From the NCBI RefSeq assembly GCF_002068095.1, contig NZ_LWIG01000013.1, positions 310,652-372,666 on the forward strand: a DNA stretch of 62,015 bases, in the 5' to 3' direction. The position numbers were made by a program, and so were the translations under genes. This document shows, piece after piece, positions 55,774 to 62,015 of the stretch. Source of the stretch: Bradyrhizobium sacchari. Lineage in GTDB: Bacteria > Pseudomonadota > Alphaproteobacteria > Rhizobiales > Xanthobacteraceae. The notes below the pieces were generated by a model that had not been told where the DNA came from, ran no database searches, and saw only the letters and a list, made by a program, of their open reading frames with translations. The stretch's first letter is position 1; each line of letters starts with the position of its first letter.

Positions 55774-56006
55774 CCCTTGTTTCTTTCAGGAGGCCTCTTC
55801 AGCAGCGTAAAGCTGTGCCCGCCTGAAGGCCAACGAAACCTGTGCGAAGGATGGATGAGATATCGTAGGGCGGTTGGCCGGTCGCTGTAGGTAAAAAATC
55901 GTAGTGGACCAGTGACTCTATCCTCCGACGTTTGGGATATCTCGATCTGCCAACCACAACGCGCTCTTTGTCTCGTGCGCCTCTTTTTTGGTCGGACGTC
56001 GCACGG

Positions 56007-56210
56007 CTATGGCTCCGAGATGCTCGAATATCGTACGCCGCGAGCCGACCGCTCCTCGAGAATTCGCTTAACGGAATGCGAGCACAGCCCGCATCTGACT
56101 GTGCAGCCGAGGCAGCCGTAGACCTGCGCGGCCGAGCAGAGCTCGTCGTCGCTCGACGCGACGCCTCTGATGTCGTGATCGCTGATGACGTTGCAGGAAC
56201 AGACGATCAT
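56007..56210 (-). CDS. Bfd-like 2Fe-2S ferredoxin
   Basis: This 67-residue protein starts MIVCSCNVISDHDIRGV and continues with VYGCLGCTVRCGLCSHSVKRIL. C4, C6, C40 and C43 match the ligands of bacterioferritin-associated ferredoxin, with two extra cysteines C33 and C36. Its start overlaps the stop of the YqeB-like gene as ATGA, so the two are coupled. No bacterioferritin gene is next to it. In this location it could supply electrons or iron for nitrogenase cofactor work, which is inference. Confidence 0.82.
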   Translation of the reverse strand: MIVCSCNVISDHDIRGVASSDDELCSAAQVYGCLGCTVRCGLCSHSVKRILEERSARGVRYSSISEP

Positions 56211-57043
56211 GCCGGATTCCATTGTGATATCCGTCGGCCCGCGTGGAGCCGGACGGCGGCGATTGTCGCGTGCGCAATGGCGCGACCGCGATCGTCGGTT
56301 CCCGTCCACTGGGCATGGCGCCCGCGCGGATCGACCTCCAGCAGCTTGACGCTGGCCGGAACTTCGCTGCCGTCGCGGGCGATGCCGCGCAAAATTCCGT
56401 CGCGGGGCGCGACCACGGGAATGCCCGAAAGATGGCCCAACACGAGATCCCGGTAGACGCGCGTGCCGATCTCCACGGGGGTCCGCCAGCGGCCGGCGTG
56501 CCGGGAATAGACAAAGCGTTCGACGCCCACATCGCCGAGAGAGCTCGCAACGCCATCGGCGGCGTCGGTCCAGCGCGTGTCGGTGATGAGCCCGATCTTG
56601 CCGGGACGGGTCTCCACAGCGACATCGCAATTGAAGCTCGACGAGAATCCGGGGCCCAGTCCGATAGTCAGTCTGGCGAGCCGTCGGAGGTCGGGTGTGA
56701 TGCGGCGCTTCTGGAGCCGCGCATCGATCAGGAGGTCGATCTGGCGAACCGGCAGAAGATCGAGCAGGCCGAGCCAGGTCACGAACAACCGTGGCGGTGA
56801 TCTCAAGGCCCGATGCACCTGCATGCCGTCATCGACGCGCTCGGCAATCACGTCTTCGACCTGCGCGGTATCCGTGAAGAGAGCGTCATGGAACGCCATT
56901 TTGCGCCGGATCACCGGCGGATCCGGATCATGCGACAGCGCCACGCAATAGCCGGCGCGCACAAGCTGGATGCCGATCGCAGAGGCGATCTCATTCGTGC
57001 CGAGGATGACGGCGAAGAGTCGTTGGTCGTTCGGCTGGGACAT
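56207..57043 (-). CDS. YqeB/EF2563-family molybdenum hydroxylase-associated protein
   Basis: The 278-residue protein has the family landmarks. An N-terminal nucleotide-binding-like start (FAVILGTNEIASAIGIQLVRAGYCVAL) is followed by IRRKMAFHDALF, the central IGLGPGFSSSFNCDVAVETRPG, and the C-terminal APRDGILRGIARDGSEVPASVKLLEVDPRG. This family was named for genes accompanying selenium-dependent molybdenum hydroxylases; its exact reaction is unknown, and XdhC-like maturation roles are suspected. No selenium genes are seen here. The gene is divergent from fixR-nifA, pointing to molybdenum handling for nitrogenase. Confidence 0.78.
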   Translation of the reverse strand: MSQPNDQRLFAVILGTNEIASAIGIQLVRAGYCVALSHDPDPPVIRRKMAFHDALFTDTAQVEDVIAERVDDGMQVHRALRSPPRLFVTWLGLLDLLPVRQIDLLIDARLQKRRITPDLRRLARLTIGLGPGFSSSFNCDVAVETRPGKIGLITDTRWTDAADGVASSLGDVGVERFVYSRHAGRWRTPVEIGTRVYRDLVLGHLSGIPVVAPRDGILRGIARDGSEVPASVKLLEVDPRGRHAQWTGTDDRGRAIAHATIAAVRLHAGRRISQWNPA

Positions 57044-57241
57044 TTGAAACCACGTTTGCAGACAAGGCGTAGCAAGCCAGGACGCGATTGAGCCTGAAAT
57101 GAAGAGAGCAAGAGCTGGGCCATTTAGAACGATTGAAAATCAGCTCACAACCGTCGGCCAACATTCAGGAACCGAGAGGGCGGCAATGATTGCCGCATCG
57201 GGTCCGAAAGCCCACGCACTTCTGTTGCAAACCGTCCAACG

Positions 57242-57257
57242 TGTCGTGAAGCCGACA
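57242..57257 (+). promoter_or_regulatory. NifA upstream activator site candidate before fixR
   Basis: The site reads TGT-CGTGAAGCCG-ACA, a perfect TGT-N10-ACA. It is centred about 72 bases before the predicted sigma-54 start site. The 3' half overlaps CCGACATCCGGATGC (57252-57266), which fits 8 of 11 specified positions of the RegR box as I recall it (GNGRCRTTNNGNCGC). Confidence 0.5.
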
Positions 57258-57295
57258 TCCGGATGCGAAAACTGTAGCGATCGGTCGGCGGAGCG

Positions 57296-57311
57296 TGGCC
57301 CAAATCCTGCA
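57296..57311 (+). promoter_or_regulatory. sigma-54 (-24/-12) promoter of fixR-nifA
   Basis: TGGCCCAAATCCTGCA has the essential GG-N10-GC spacing (GG at 57297-57298, GC at 57309-57310) and two departures from the TGGCAC-N5-TTGCA consensus. Transcription would begin near 57322, 45 bases before the fixR start. Bradyrhizobium fixR-nifA is known to use such a promoter. Confidence 0.65.
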
Positions 57312-57366
57312 AAGTTGCTCCACATGCAATGCCAGGCGTCCGGTCTGGACGCAGCGAGGAGCTTGT

Positions 57367-58194
57367 GTGACGCCCGATCTACTGGACCGCGATGGCGCAT
57401 CGGCGCCCTATGTCGCACTCTGTCCGTTCCACAGCGACAAGTCGGGGGCGCAGCATGGCGAACGGAAGACGCTGGTGCTGACCGGCGCATCCCGGGGAAT
57501 TGGCCATGCGACGGGAAAGCTGTTTTCCGAAGCCGGCTGGCGGATCATCACCTGTTCTCGGCAGCCGTTCGATGGCGATCGATGCCCGTGGGGTGCGGGG
57601 ACGGACAATCATGTTCGGGTCGAATTGAGCGACCATCGCGCCTTGCCGCGCGCGGTCGCCGAGATCAAGGAGCGGCTCGATGGCCGGCCGCTGCATGCGC
57701 TGATCAACAATGCCGGCATTTCGCCCAAGGCCGCCGACGGCAGCCGGTTGAACTCGCTAACGACCCCGGTCGAAACCTGGATGAGCGTATTCCATGTCAA
57801 CCTGCTCGCGCCGATCCTGTTCGCGCAGGGACTGGTCGACGAACTGAAGCTTGCGTCCGGTTCGATCGTCAACGTCACCTCGATCGTCGGCTCCCGGGTG
57901 CATCCCTTTGCCGGCACGGCCTATGCGACGTCGAAAGCCGCGCTTGCGTGCCTCACCCGCGAGATGGCTCACGACTATGCGCCGTTCGGAATCCGCGTCA
58001 ACGCGATCGCTCCTGGCGAAATCAAGACAGACATTCTGTCGCCCGAGACCGAGGCCCAGCTGGCACCGATCATACCGCTGCACCGCGTCGGCACGCCGGA
58101 CGAGGTCGCCAAGGTGATCTTCTTCCTTTGCTCGGACGCAGCCAGCTACGTCACGGGTGCGGAAGTACCGATCAACGGCGGGCAACACGTGTGA
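57367..58194 (+). CDS. fixR: FixR, short-chain dehydrogenase-like protein upstream of nifA
   Basis: The start at GTG 57367, five bases after AGGAG, gives 275 residues beginning VTPDLLDRDGASAPYVALCP, the beginning I recall for Bradyrhizobium FixR. The SDR features are intact: cofactor loop TGASRGIGHATG, NNAG, catalytic Ser in VTSIVGS, and Y-A-T-S-K. The C terminus is VTGAEVPINGGQHV. The substrate is unknown, and FixR has been reported as dispensable for nitrogen fixation. Its main known importance is that its promoter drives nifA. Confidence 0.9.
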   Translation: MTPDLLDRDGASAPYVALCPFHSDKSGAQHGERKTLVLTGASRGIGHATGKLFSEAGWRIITCSRQPFDGDRCPWGAGTDNHVRVELSDHRALPRAVAEIKERLDGRPLHALINNAGISPKAADGSRLNSLTTPVETWMSVFHVNLLAPILFAQGLVDELKLASGSIVNVTSIVGSRVHPFAGTAYATSKAALACLTREMAHDYAPFGIRVNAIAPGEIKTDILSPETEAQLAPIIPLHRVGTPDEVAKVIFFLCSDAASYVTGAEVPINGGQHV

Positions 58195-58449
58195 TCACAT
58201 GCCCGTCGCTACTCGCCAAAGAAATGTCGCCGATTTGCGCTGGATCAATGCGGAGATCGCGCTTTCGAGCGTGTCGCACCCTTCGACGGTAAATTCCGCG
58301 AATTGGGTGAGAAAGCGTGCAGGTGCGACGGAATCTTTTTGCAGCGATGCCGACAAGTTGAGCGCGACTCCCGACACGACATGAATGAGAATAAGACAAA
58401 TTCCAAAGAAGGCTGCCGGGAGGATGTAACAGGCAACGGAGATTCCGTC

Positions 58450-60180
58450 ATGCTGCACGCTGCACCCGTGGTTGAACGCCCGCAGGCCGATCAGATCGCG
58501 CCGATCGTGCCGCTGAACGAGATCGCACTGACCGGCATCTTCGAGATCTCGAAGATATTGACGGCTCCGACCCGCCTGGAAACGACGCTCGCGAACGTCG
58601 TCAACTTGTTGCAATCATTCCTCCAGATGCGTCATGGCATTGTCGCACTGCTCTCCGATGACGGCGTTCCCGATCTTGCGGTGGGCGCTGGATGGAGCGA
58701 GGGCAGCGACGAGCGTTATCGCGGGCGGTTGCCACAGAAGGCCGTGGATCAGATCGTTGCAACGGCGATGCCGTTGGTCGCGGAGAACATCGCCACCCAT
58801 CCCGCCTTCAGTCCCCAGGATGTGGAGACTCTCGGGGCCTCGGAGACGACGCGCGTGTCGTTCATCGGTGTGCCGATCCGCATCGACGCCAAGGTCGTCG
58901 GGACGCTGACGATCGACCGGGTCTGGGACGAGCGGCCGCTGTATCGGCTCGATTCCGATGTCCGCCTGCTGACCATGATCGCCAATCTGGTCGGCCAGAC
59001 CGTGAAACTGCATCGCGTCGTCGCGCAGGACCGCGAACGGCTGATGCATGAGAGCTATCGCCTTCAGAAGGAGCTGTCTGAGCTCAAGCCGACGCGCGAT
59101 CGCCGCAAGGTTCACGTCGAAGGCATCATCGGCGACAGCCCGGCGTTGCGCGGGCTGCTCGACAAGATTGCGGTCGTGGCCAAATCGAACTCGACGGTCC
59201 TGCTCCGCGGTGAATCCGGCACCGGCAAAGAGCTGATCGCCAAGGCTATTCATGAGCTGTCACCGCGGGCCAAGCGCCCGTTCATCAAGATCAACTGCGC
59301 AGCCCTGCCGGAATCGGTATTGGAATCCGAGCTGTTTGGCCATGAAAAGGGAGCGTTTACCGGCGCGCTCAATTCCCGGAAGGGCAGGTTCGAGCTCGCA
59401 GACAAGGGCACTTTATTCCTTGACGAGATCGGCGAGATTTCCGCCTCTTTCCAGGCCAAGCTTCTGCGGGTACTCCAGGAGCAGGAGTTCGAGCGGGTCG
59501 GCGGCAACCAGACCATCAAGGTCGACGTTCGCGTCATTGCCGCGACCAACCGCAATCTGGAAGAAGCGGTGACGCGCAACGAATTCCGCGCCGATCTCTA
59601 TTACCGCATCAGCGTGGTGCCGATGATGTTGCCGCCGCTGCGCGAGCGGCGCAGTGATATCCCGCTGCTCGCCAACGAGTTCCTGAAGAATTTCAACACT
59701 GAGAACGGCCGCGCGTTGAGCTTCGATCGGCACGCCATCGAGGTCTTGATGAGCTGCGGCTTCCCCGGCAACGTGCGAGAGCTCGAAAATTGCGTGCAGC
59801 GCACGGCGACGCTGGCGCCTGGACCGGAAATCGTCAGGAACGATTTCGCATGCTGTCATAGCCAGTGCCTGTCGGCCATGCTGTGGAACGGCGGCTCCGA
59901 GAGCGCATCGCAGCGCTCCTTGCCGATTGTGCCGCTCTCGGTCCTTCCGGCCGCCGCCCTGCGCGAGACGGCTGTTGGTGTAGTTCCCGCAACCGCGGAG
60001 CCGACAGCTTCCGCGTCGAGCGCCGGGCTCACCGGCAGTGTGGCGGAGCGCGACCGCGTCACTGCTGCCATGGAGAAGTCCGGTTGGGTTCAAGCCAAGG
60101 CCGCGCGCCTGCTCGGCTTGACGCCACGGCAAATCGGCTACGCGCTGAAGAAGCACGGCATCGAGGTCAAGCGGCTCTGA
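58450..60180 (+). CDS. nifA: NifA, sigma-54-dependent activator of nitrogen fixation genes
   Basis: ATG 58450 is chosen because GGAG lies eight bases upstream and the protein then begins MLHAAPVVERP like the Bradyrhizobium protein; ATG 58381 would add 23 residues without a ribosome site. The 576 residues comprise a GAF domain (about 25-185) and an AAA+ domain with Walker A GESGTGKE, the sigma-54 contact GAFTGA and Walker B GTLFLDEIGEI. An interdomain region and a C-terminal helix-turn-helix (WVQAKAARLLGLTPRQIGYALKKHG) complete it. The oxygen-responsive cysteines are C436-X11-C448-X19-C468-X4-C473, plus an extra C469. It is transcribed with fixR; the 255-base gap between them holds no obvious separate promoter. 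Confidence 0.96.
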   Translation: MLHAAPVVERPQADQIAPIVPLNEIALTGIFEISKILTAPTRLETTLANVVNLLQSFLQMRHGIVALLSDDGVPDLAVGAGWSEGSDERYRGRLPQKAVDQIVATAMPLVAENIATHPAFSPQDVETLGASETTRVSFIGVPIRIDAKVVGTLTIDRVWDERPLYRLDSDVRLLTMIANLVGQTVKLHRVVAQDRERLMHESYRLQKELSELKPTRDRRKVHVEGIIGDSPALRGLLDKIAVVAKSNSTVLLRGESGTGKELIAKAIHELSPRAKRPFIKINCAALPESVLESELFGHEKGAFTGALNSRKGRFELADKGTLFLDEIGEISASFQAKLLRVLQEQEFERVGGNQTIKVDVRVIAATNRNLEEAVTRNEFRADLYYRISVVPMMLPPLRERRSDIPLLANEFLKNFNTENGRALSFDRHAIEVLMSCGFPGNVRELENCVQRTATLAPGPEIVRNDFACCHSQCLSAMLWNGGSESASQRSLPIVPLSVLPAAALRETAVGVVPATAEPTASASSAGLTGSVAERDRVTAAMEKSGWVQAKAARLLGLTPRQIGYALKKHGIEVKRL

Positions 60181-60187
60181 CGGCGGC

Positions 60188-60222
60188 TGTCGCACATGCG
60201 ACATGCTGTCGGGGCCACGACA
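60188..60222 (+). promoter_or_regulatory. two tandem NifA binding sites upstream of fdxN
   Basis: TGT-CGCACATGCG-ACA (60188-60203) and TGT-CGGGGCCACG-ACA (60207-60222) both match TGT-N10-ACA exactly. They are centred 19 bases apart, about 80 and 100 bases before the predicted start site, which is the normal distance for NifA. Confidence 0.8.
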
Positions 60223-60267
60223 AGTCGCCTTGGGCAATTAACCCTTGAATTGTCGACGTTTCCCGGT

Positions 60268-60283
60268 TGGCACGACGCTTGAA
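60268..60283 (+). promoter_or_regulatory. sigma-54 promoter of fdxN-sufB
   Basis: TGGCACGACGCTTGAA matches TGGCACGNNNNTTGCA at every specified base except the C of the -12 GC, which is A. Transcription would start near 60294, 33 bases before fdxN. Together with the two NifA sites, this is a convincing NifA-dependent promoter despite the mismatch. Confidence 0.75.
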
Positions 60284-60326
60284 AGGAGATGTCCGACGAC
60301 ATCGTCTGCTCAAGGAGTCGGAACAC

Positions 60327-60521
60327 ATGTCCTACAAGATTGTCGCCTCGCAATGCACGGTTTGCGGCGCATGTGAGTTCGAGTGCCCAAACGCCGCGAT
60401 CAGCCTCAAGCGCGACATGTACGTCATCGATCCGAAGAAATGCACCGAGTGCGAAGGGAGCTTCGATACGCCGCAATGCGCGGCCGTGTGCCCGGTGCCT
60501 GACACCTGCGTCCCGGCCTGA
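60327..60521 (+). CDS. fdxN: FdxN-type 2[4Fe-4S] ferredoxin of the nif cluster
   Basis: The start at 60327, after AAGGAG, gives 64 residues. The first cluster motif is [12 protein letters not shown]; the second is C-TE-C-x8-C-AAV-CP with an eight-residue insertion typical of nif-associated ferredoxins. The likely role is to carry low-potential electrons to nitrogenase or to cofactor assembly enzymes such as NifB. It is preceded by tandem NifA sites and a sigma-54 promoter and is followed after 10 bases by sufB, so it probably heads that operon. Confidence 0.9.
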   Translation: MSYKIVASQCTVCGACEFECPNAAISLKRDMYVIDPKKCTECEGSFDTPQCAAVCPVPDTCVPA

Positions 60522-60531
60522 GGGCGCGTCG

Positions 60532-62015
60532 ATGGCGGCTGTTCAGGAAACCATCGAACGGGTTCGCGGCATCGACGTCGACCAGTATCGTTATGGGTTT
60601 GAGACCCTGATCGACTCCGAGAAGGCGCCCAAGGGGCTCTCGGAAGAGATCGTAAAATTCATCTCGCAGAAGAAGAACGAGCCCGACTGGATGCTCCAGT
60701 GGCGGCTTGAGGCCTATCGGCGCTGGCTGACCATGACCGAGCCGACCTGGGCCCGTGTCGACTATCCCAAGATCGACTTCCAGGATCTCTATTATTACGC
60801 GGCGCCGAAGCCGAAGAAGGCGGTCTCCTCGCTCGACGAGATCGATCCGGAGATCCTGAAGACCTACGAGAAGCTCGGCATTCCCTTGCGGGAAGTCGCC
60901 ATGCTCGAAGGCGTCGAGCCGAAGGTGGGCGAGGAAGATCCGGCGCGCCGCAAGATCGCGGTCGATGCTGTCTTCGATTCGGTCTCGGTTGCGACCACGT
61001 TCAAGGCGGAGCTGAAGAAGGCCGGCGTGATCTTCATGCCGATCTCGGAGGCGATCCGCGAGCACCCTGAGCTGGTGCAGAAGTATCTCGGCTCGGTGGT
61101 TCCGACTTCGGACAATTTCTACGCGACGCTGAACTCGGCGGTGTTCTCGGACGGCTCGTTCGTCTACGTGCCGCCGGGCGTGCGCTGCCCGATGGAGCTG
61201 TCGACCTATTTCCGCATCAACGAGCGCAACACCGGCCAGTTCGAGCGCACGCTGATCATCGCCGACAAGGGCTCCTACGTCTCCTATCTCGAGGGCTGCA
61301 CAGCGCCGCAGCGCGACGAGAATCAGCTGCACGCGGCCGTGGTCGAGCTCGTCGCGCATGACGATGCCGAGATCAAATATTCGACGGTGCAGAACTGGTA
61401 TCCCGGCAATTCGGAAGGCAAGGGCGGCATCTACAATTTCGTCACCAAGCGTGGCGACTGCCGCGGCGCCAACTCCAAGATCTCCTGGACCCAGGTCGAG
61501 ACGGGTTCGGCAATCACCTGGAAATATCCGAGCTGCATCCTGCGTGGCGACAACTCCCGCGGCGAGTTCTACTCGATCGCGATCTCGAACGGCTTCCAGC
61601 AGGTCGATAGCGGCACCAAGATGATCCATCTCGGCAAGAACACGTCGAGCCGCATCATCTCCAAGGGCATCGCCGCCGGCAAGTCGCAGAACACCTATCG
61701 CGGTCTCGTCACGGCGCACCGGAAAGCCACCGGGGCACGCAACTTCACCGCCTGCGATTCCTTGCTGATCGGCGACAAATGCGGCGCGCACACCGTGCCG
61801 TACATCGAGGCGAAGAACTCGTCCGCGACGTTCGAGCATGAGGCGACGACCTCGAAGATCTCCGAGGACGTCCTGTTCTACTGCATCCAGCGTGGCCTCA
61901 GCCAGGAAGAGGCTGTCGGCCTCGTCGTCAACGGCTTCGTCAAGGACGTGCTGCAGCAGCTGCCGATGGAATTCGCGGTGGAAGCGCAGAAGCTGATCTC
62001 GATCTCGCTCGAAGG
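60532..62015 (+). CDS. sufB: SufB, Fe-S cluster scaffold subunit (3' end beyond window)
   Basis: The frame from ATG 60532 (GAGGGC upstream) is open to the window end, 494 full codons, and must be nearly complete because SufB has about 495 residues. Diagnostic stretches are [66 protein letters not shown] and [17 protein letters not shown]. In the SufBCD scaffold it receives sulfur from SufS/SufE and builds Fe-S clusters. Its place directly after fdxN under a NifA-type promoter suggests it serves nitrogenase in place of NifU; sufCDS probably follow outside the window. Confidence 0.95.
   Translation, partial: MAAVQETIERVRGIDVDQYRYGFETLIDSEKAPKGLSEEIVKFISQKKNEPDWMLQWRLEAYRRWLTMTEPTWARVDYPKIDFQDLYYYAAPKPKKAVSSLDEIDPEILKTYEKLGIPLREVAMLEGVEPKVGEEDPARRKIAVDAVFDSVSVATTFKAELKKAGVIFMPISEAIREHPELVQKYLGSVVPTSDNFYATLNSAVFSDGSFVYVPPGVRCPMELSTYFRINERNTGQFERTLIIADKGSYVSYLEGCTAPQRDENQLHAAVVELVAHDDAEIKYSTVQNWYPGNSEGKGGIYNFVTKRGDCRGANSKISWTQVETGSAITWKYPSCILRGDNSRGEFYSIAISNGFQQVDSGTKMIHLGKNTSSRIISKGIAAGKSQNTYRGLVTAHRKATGARNFTACDSLLIGDKCGAHTVPYIEAKNSSATFEHEATTSKISEDVLFYCIQRGLSQEEAVGLVVNGFVKDVLQQLPMEFAVEAQKLISISLE

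Larger units (their letters stand above)
57044..57366. promoter_or_regulatory. divergent regulatory region between yqeB-like gene and fixR
   Basis: These 323 bases contain, from left to right: a perfect inverted repeat CGGCAA-TGA-TTGCCG (57181-57195); a TGT-N10-ACA NifA-type site (57242-57257); a RegR-box-like element overlapping it (57252-57266); and a sigma-54-type promoter reading towards fixR (57296-57311). No promoter for the minus-strand gene pair was recognised. Confidence 0.55.

Noticed and set aside
55774..56006. Possible small RNA or gene between the RND operon and the Bfd-like gene
   Set aside because: No stable hairpin with T tract, no ribosome site and no open frame with believable composition were found.
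57219..57235. GCAC-N5-TTGCA resembling a second sigma-54 promoter upstream of fixR
   Set aside because: The essential -24 GG is CG here, and the site at 57296-57311 has correct GG-N10-GC and a better distance to the fixR start.
57099..58292. 397-codon plus-strand frame across the fixR region
   Set aside because: It is out of frame with fixR, which has clear SDR motifs. The alternative frame is Arg/Ser-rich and without family likeness.
58381..58449. NifA start at ATG 58381
   Set aside because: No ribosome site precedes it and the extra residues (MNENKTNSKEGCRED and on) do not resemble NifA beginnings; ATG 58450 has GGAG and the expected MLH start.
60424..61839. 471-codon minus-strand frame opposite sufB
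   Set aside because: It is a shadow of sufB. The plus-strand SufB motifs are unambiguous.

Overview
The window looks like chromosomal DNA of a Bradyrhizobium-type alphaproteobacterium. The bases are GC-rich, gene families typical of that genus recur throughout, and the right edge carries fixR-nifA of the Bradyrhizobium type, with the oxygen-responsive cysteine pattern C-X11-C-X19-C-X4-C in NifA. No rRNA, tRNA or CRISPR array was seen. The assignment to genus is an inference from protein resemblance; no database search was possible.

Layout, left to right. (1) 1-9.7 kb: the end of an MFS exporter, a membrane-anchored alpha/beta hydrolase, a soluble histidine kinase with three tandem GAF domains, a thiamine-diphosphate enzyme and a large AfsR-like ATPase regulator. 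(2) 9.8-19.5 kb: a catabolic or redox cluster. Four small enzymes (ABM protein, Tat-exported VOC protein, aldo/keto reductase, exported hydrolase) are divergent from an AraC regulator, which is followed by a periplasmic molybdenum hydroxylase (2Fe-2S subunit, Mo subunit, di-haem cytochrome c), a DJ-1/PfpI protein and another ABM protein. (3) 19.6-30.5 kb: a highly repetitive RTX protein, an MBL/beta-CASP nuclease beside an archaeal-type nucleoside phosphorylase, an orphan Flp pilin, Ku, and a PhoP/PhoQ-like two-component pair. (4) 30.6-40.9 kb: conserved alphaproteobacterial backbone with the cytochrome c maturation operon ccmIEFH, a chemoreceptor, a DegP protease and an OmpR-type response regulator that has no kinase gene after it.

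(5) From about 40.9 kb the character changes. A strong terminator, an excisionase-like remnant and a damaged bdhA gene mark what may be the edge of an inserted or rearranged segment. This segment carries a minus-strand operon (five small uncharacterised proteins, a patatin-like lipase, acetoacetate decarboxylase, the bdhA pseudogene, a coiled-coil protein), two TetR genes and an RND efflux operon that begins with a degenerate histidine kinase. A near-identical 11-base palindrome lies in front of the lipase operon and in the tetR/RND intergenic region, so one TetR may control both. (6) 56.0-62.0 kb: the start of a nitrogen-fixation cluster, with a YqeB/EF2563-like molybdenum protein and a Bfd-type ferredoxin divergent from fixR-nifA, then fdxN and sufB. 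Two perfect TGT-N10-ACA NifA sites and a near-consensus sigma-54 promoter precede fdxN-sufB. This suggests NifA induces the SUF iron-sulfur assembly system together with nitrogenase.
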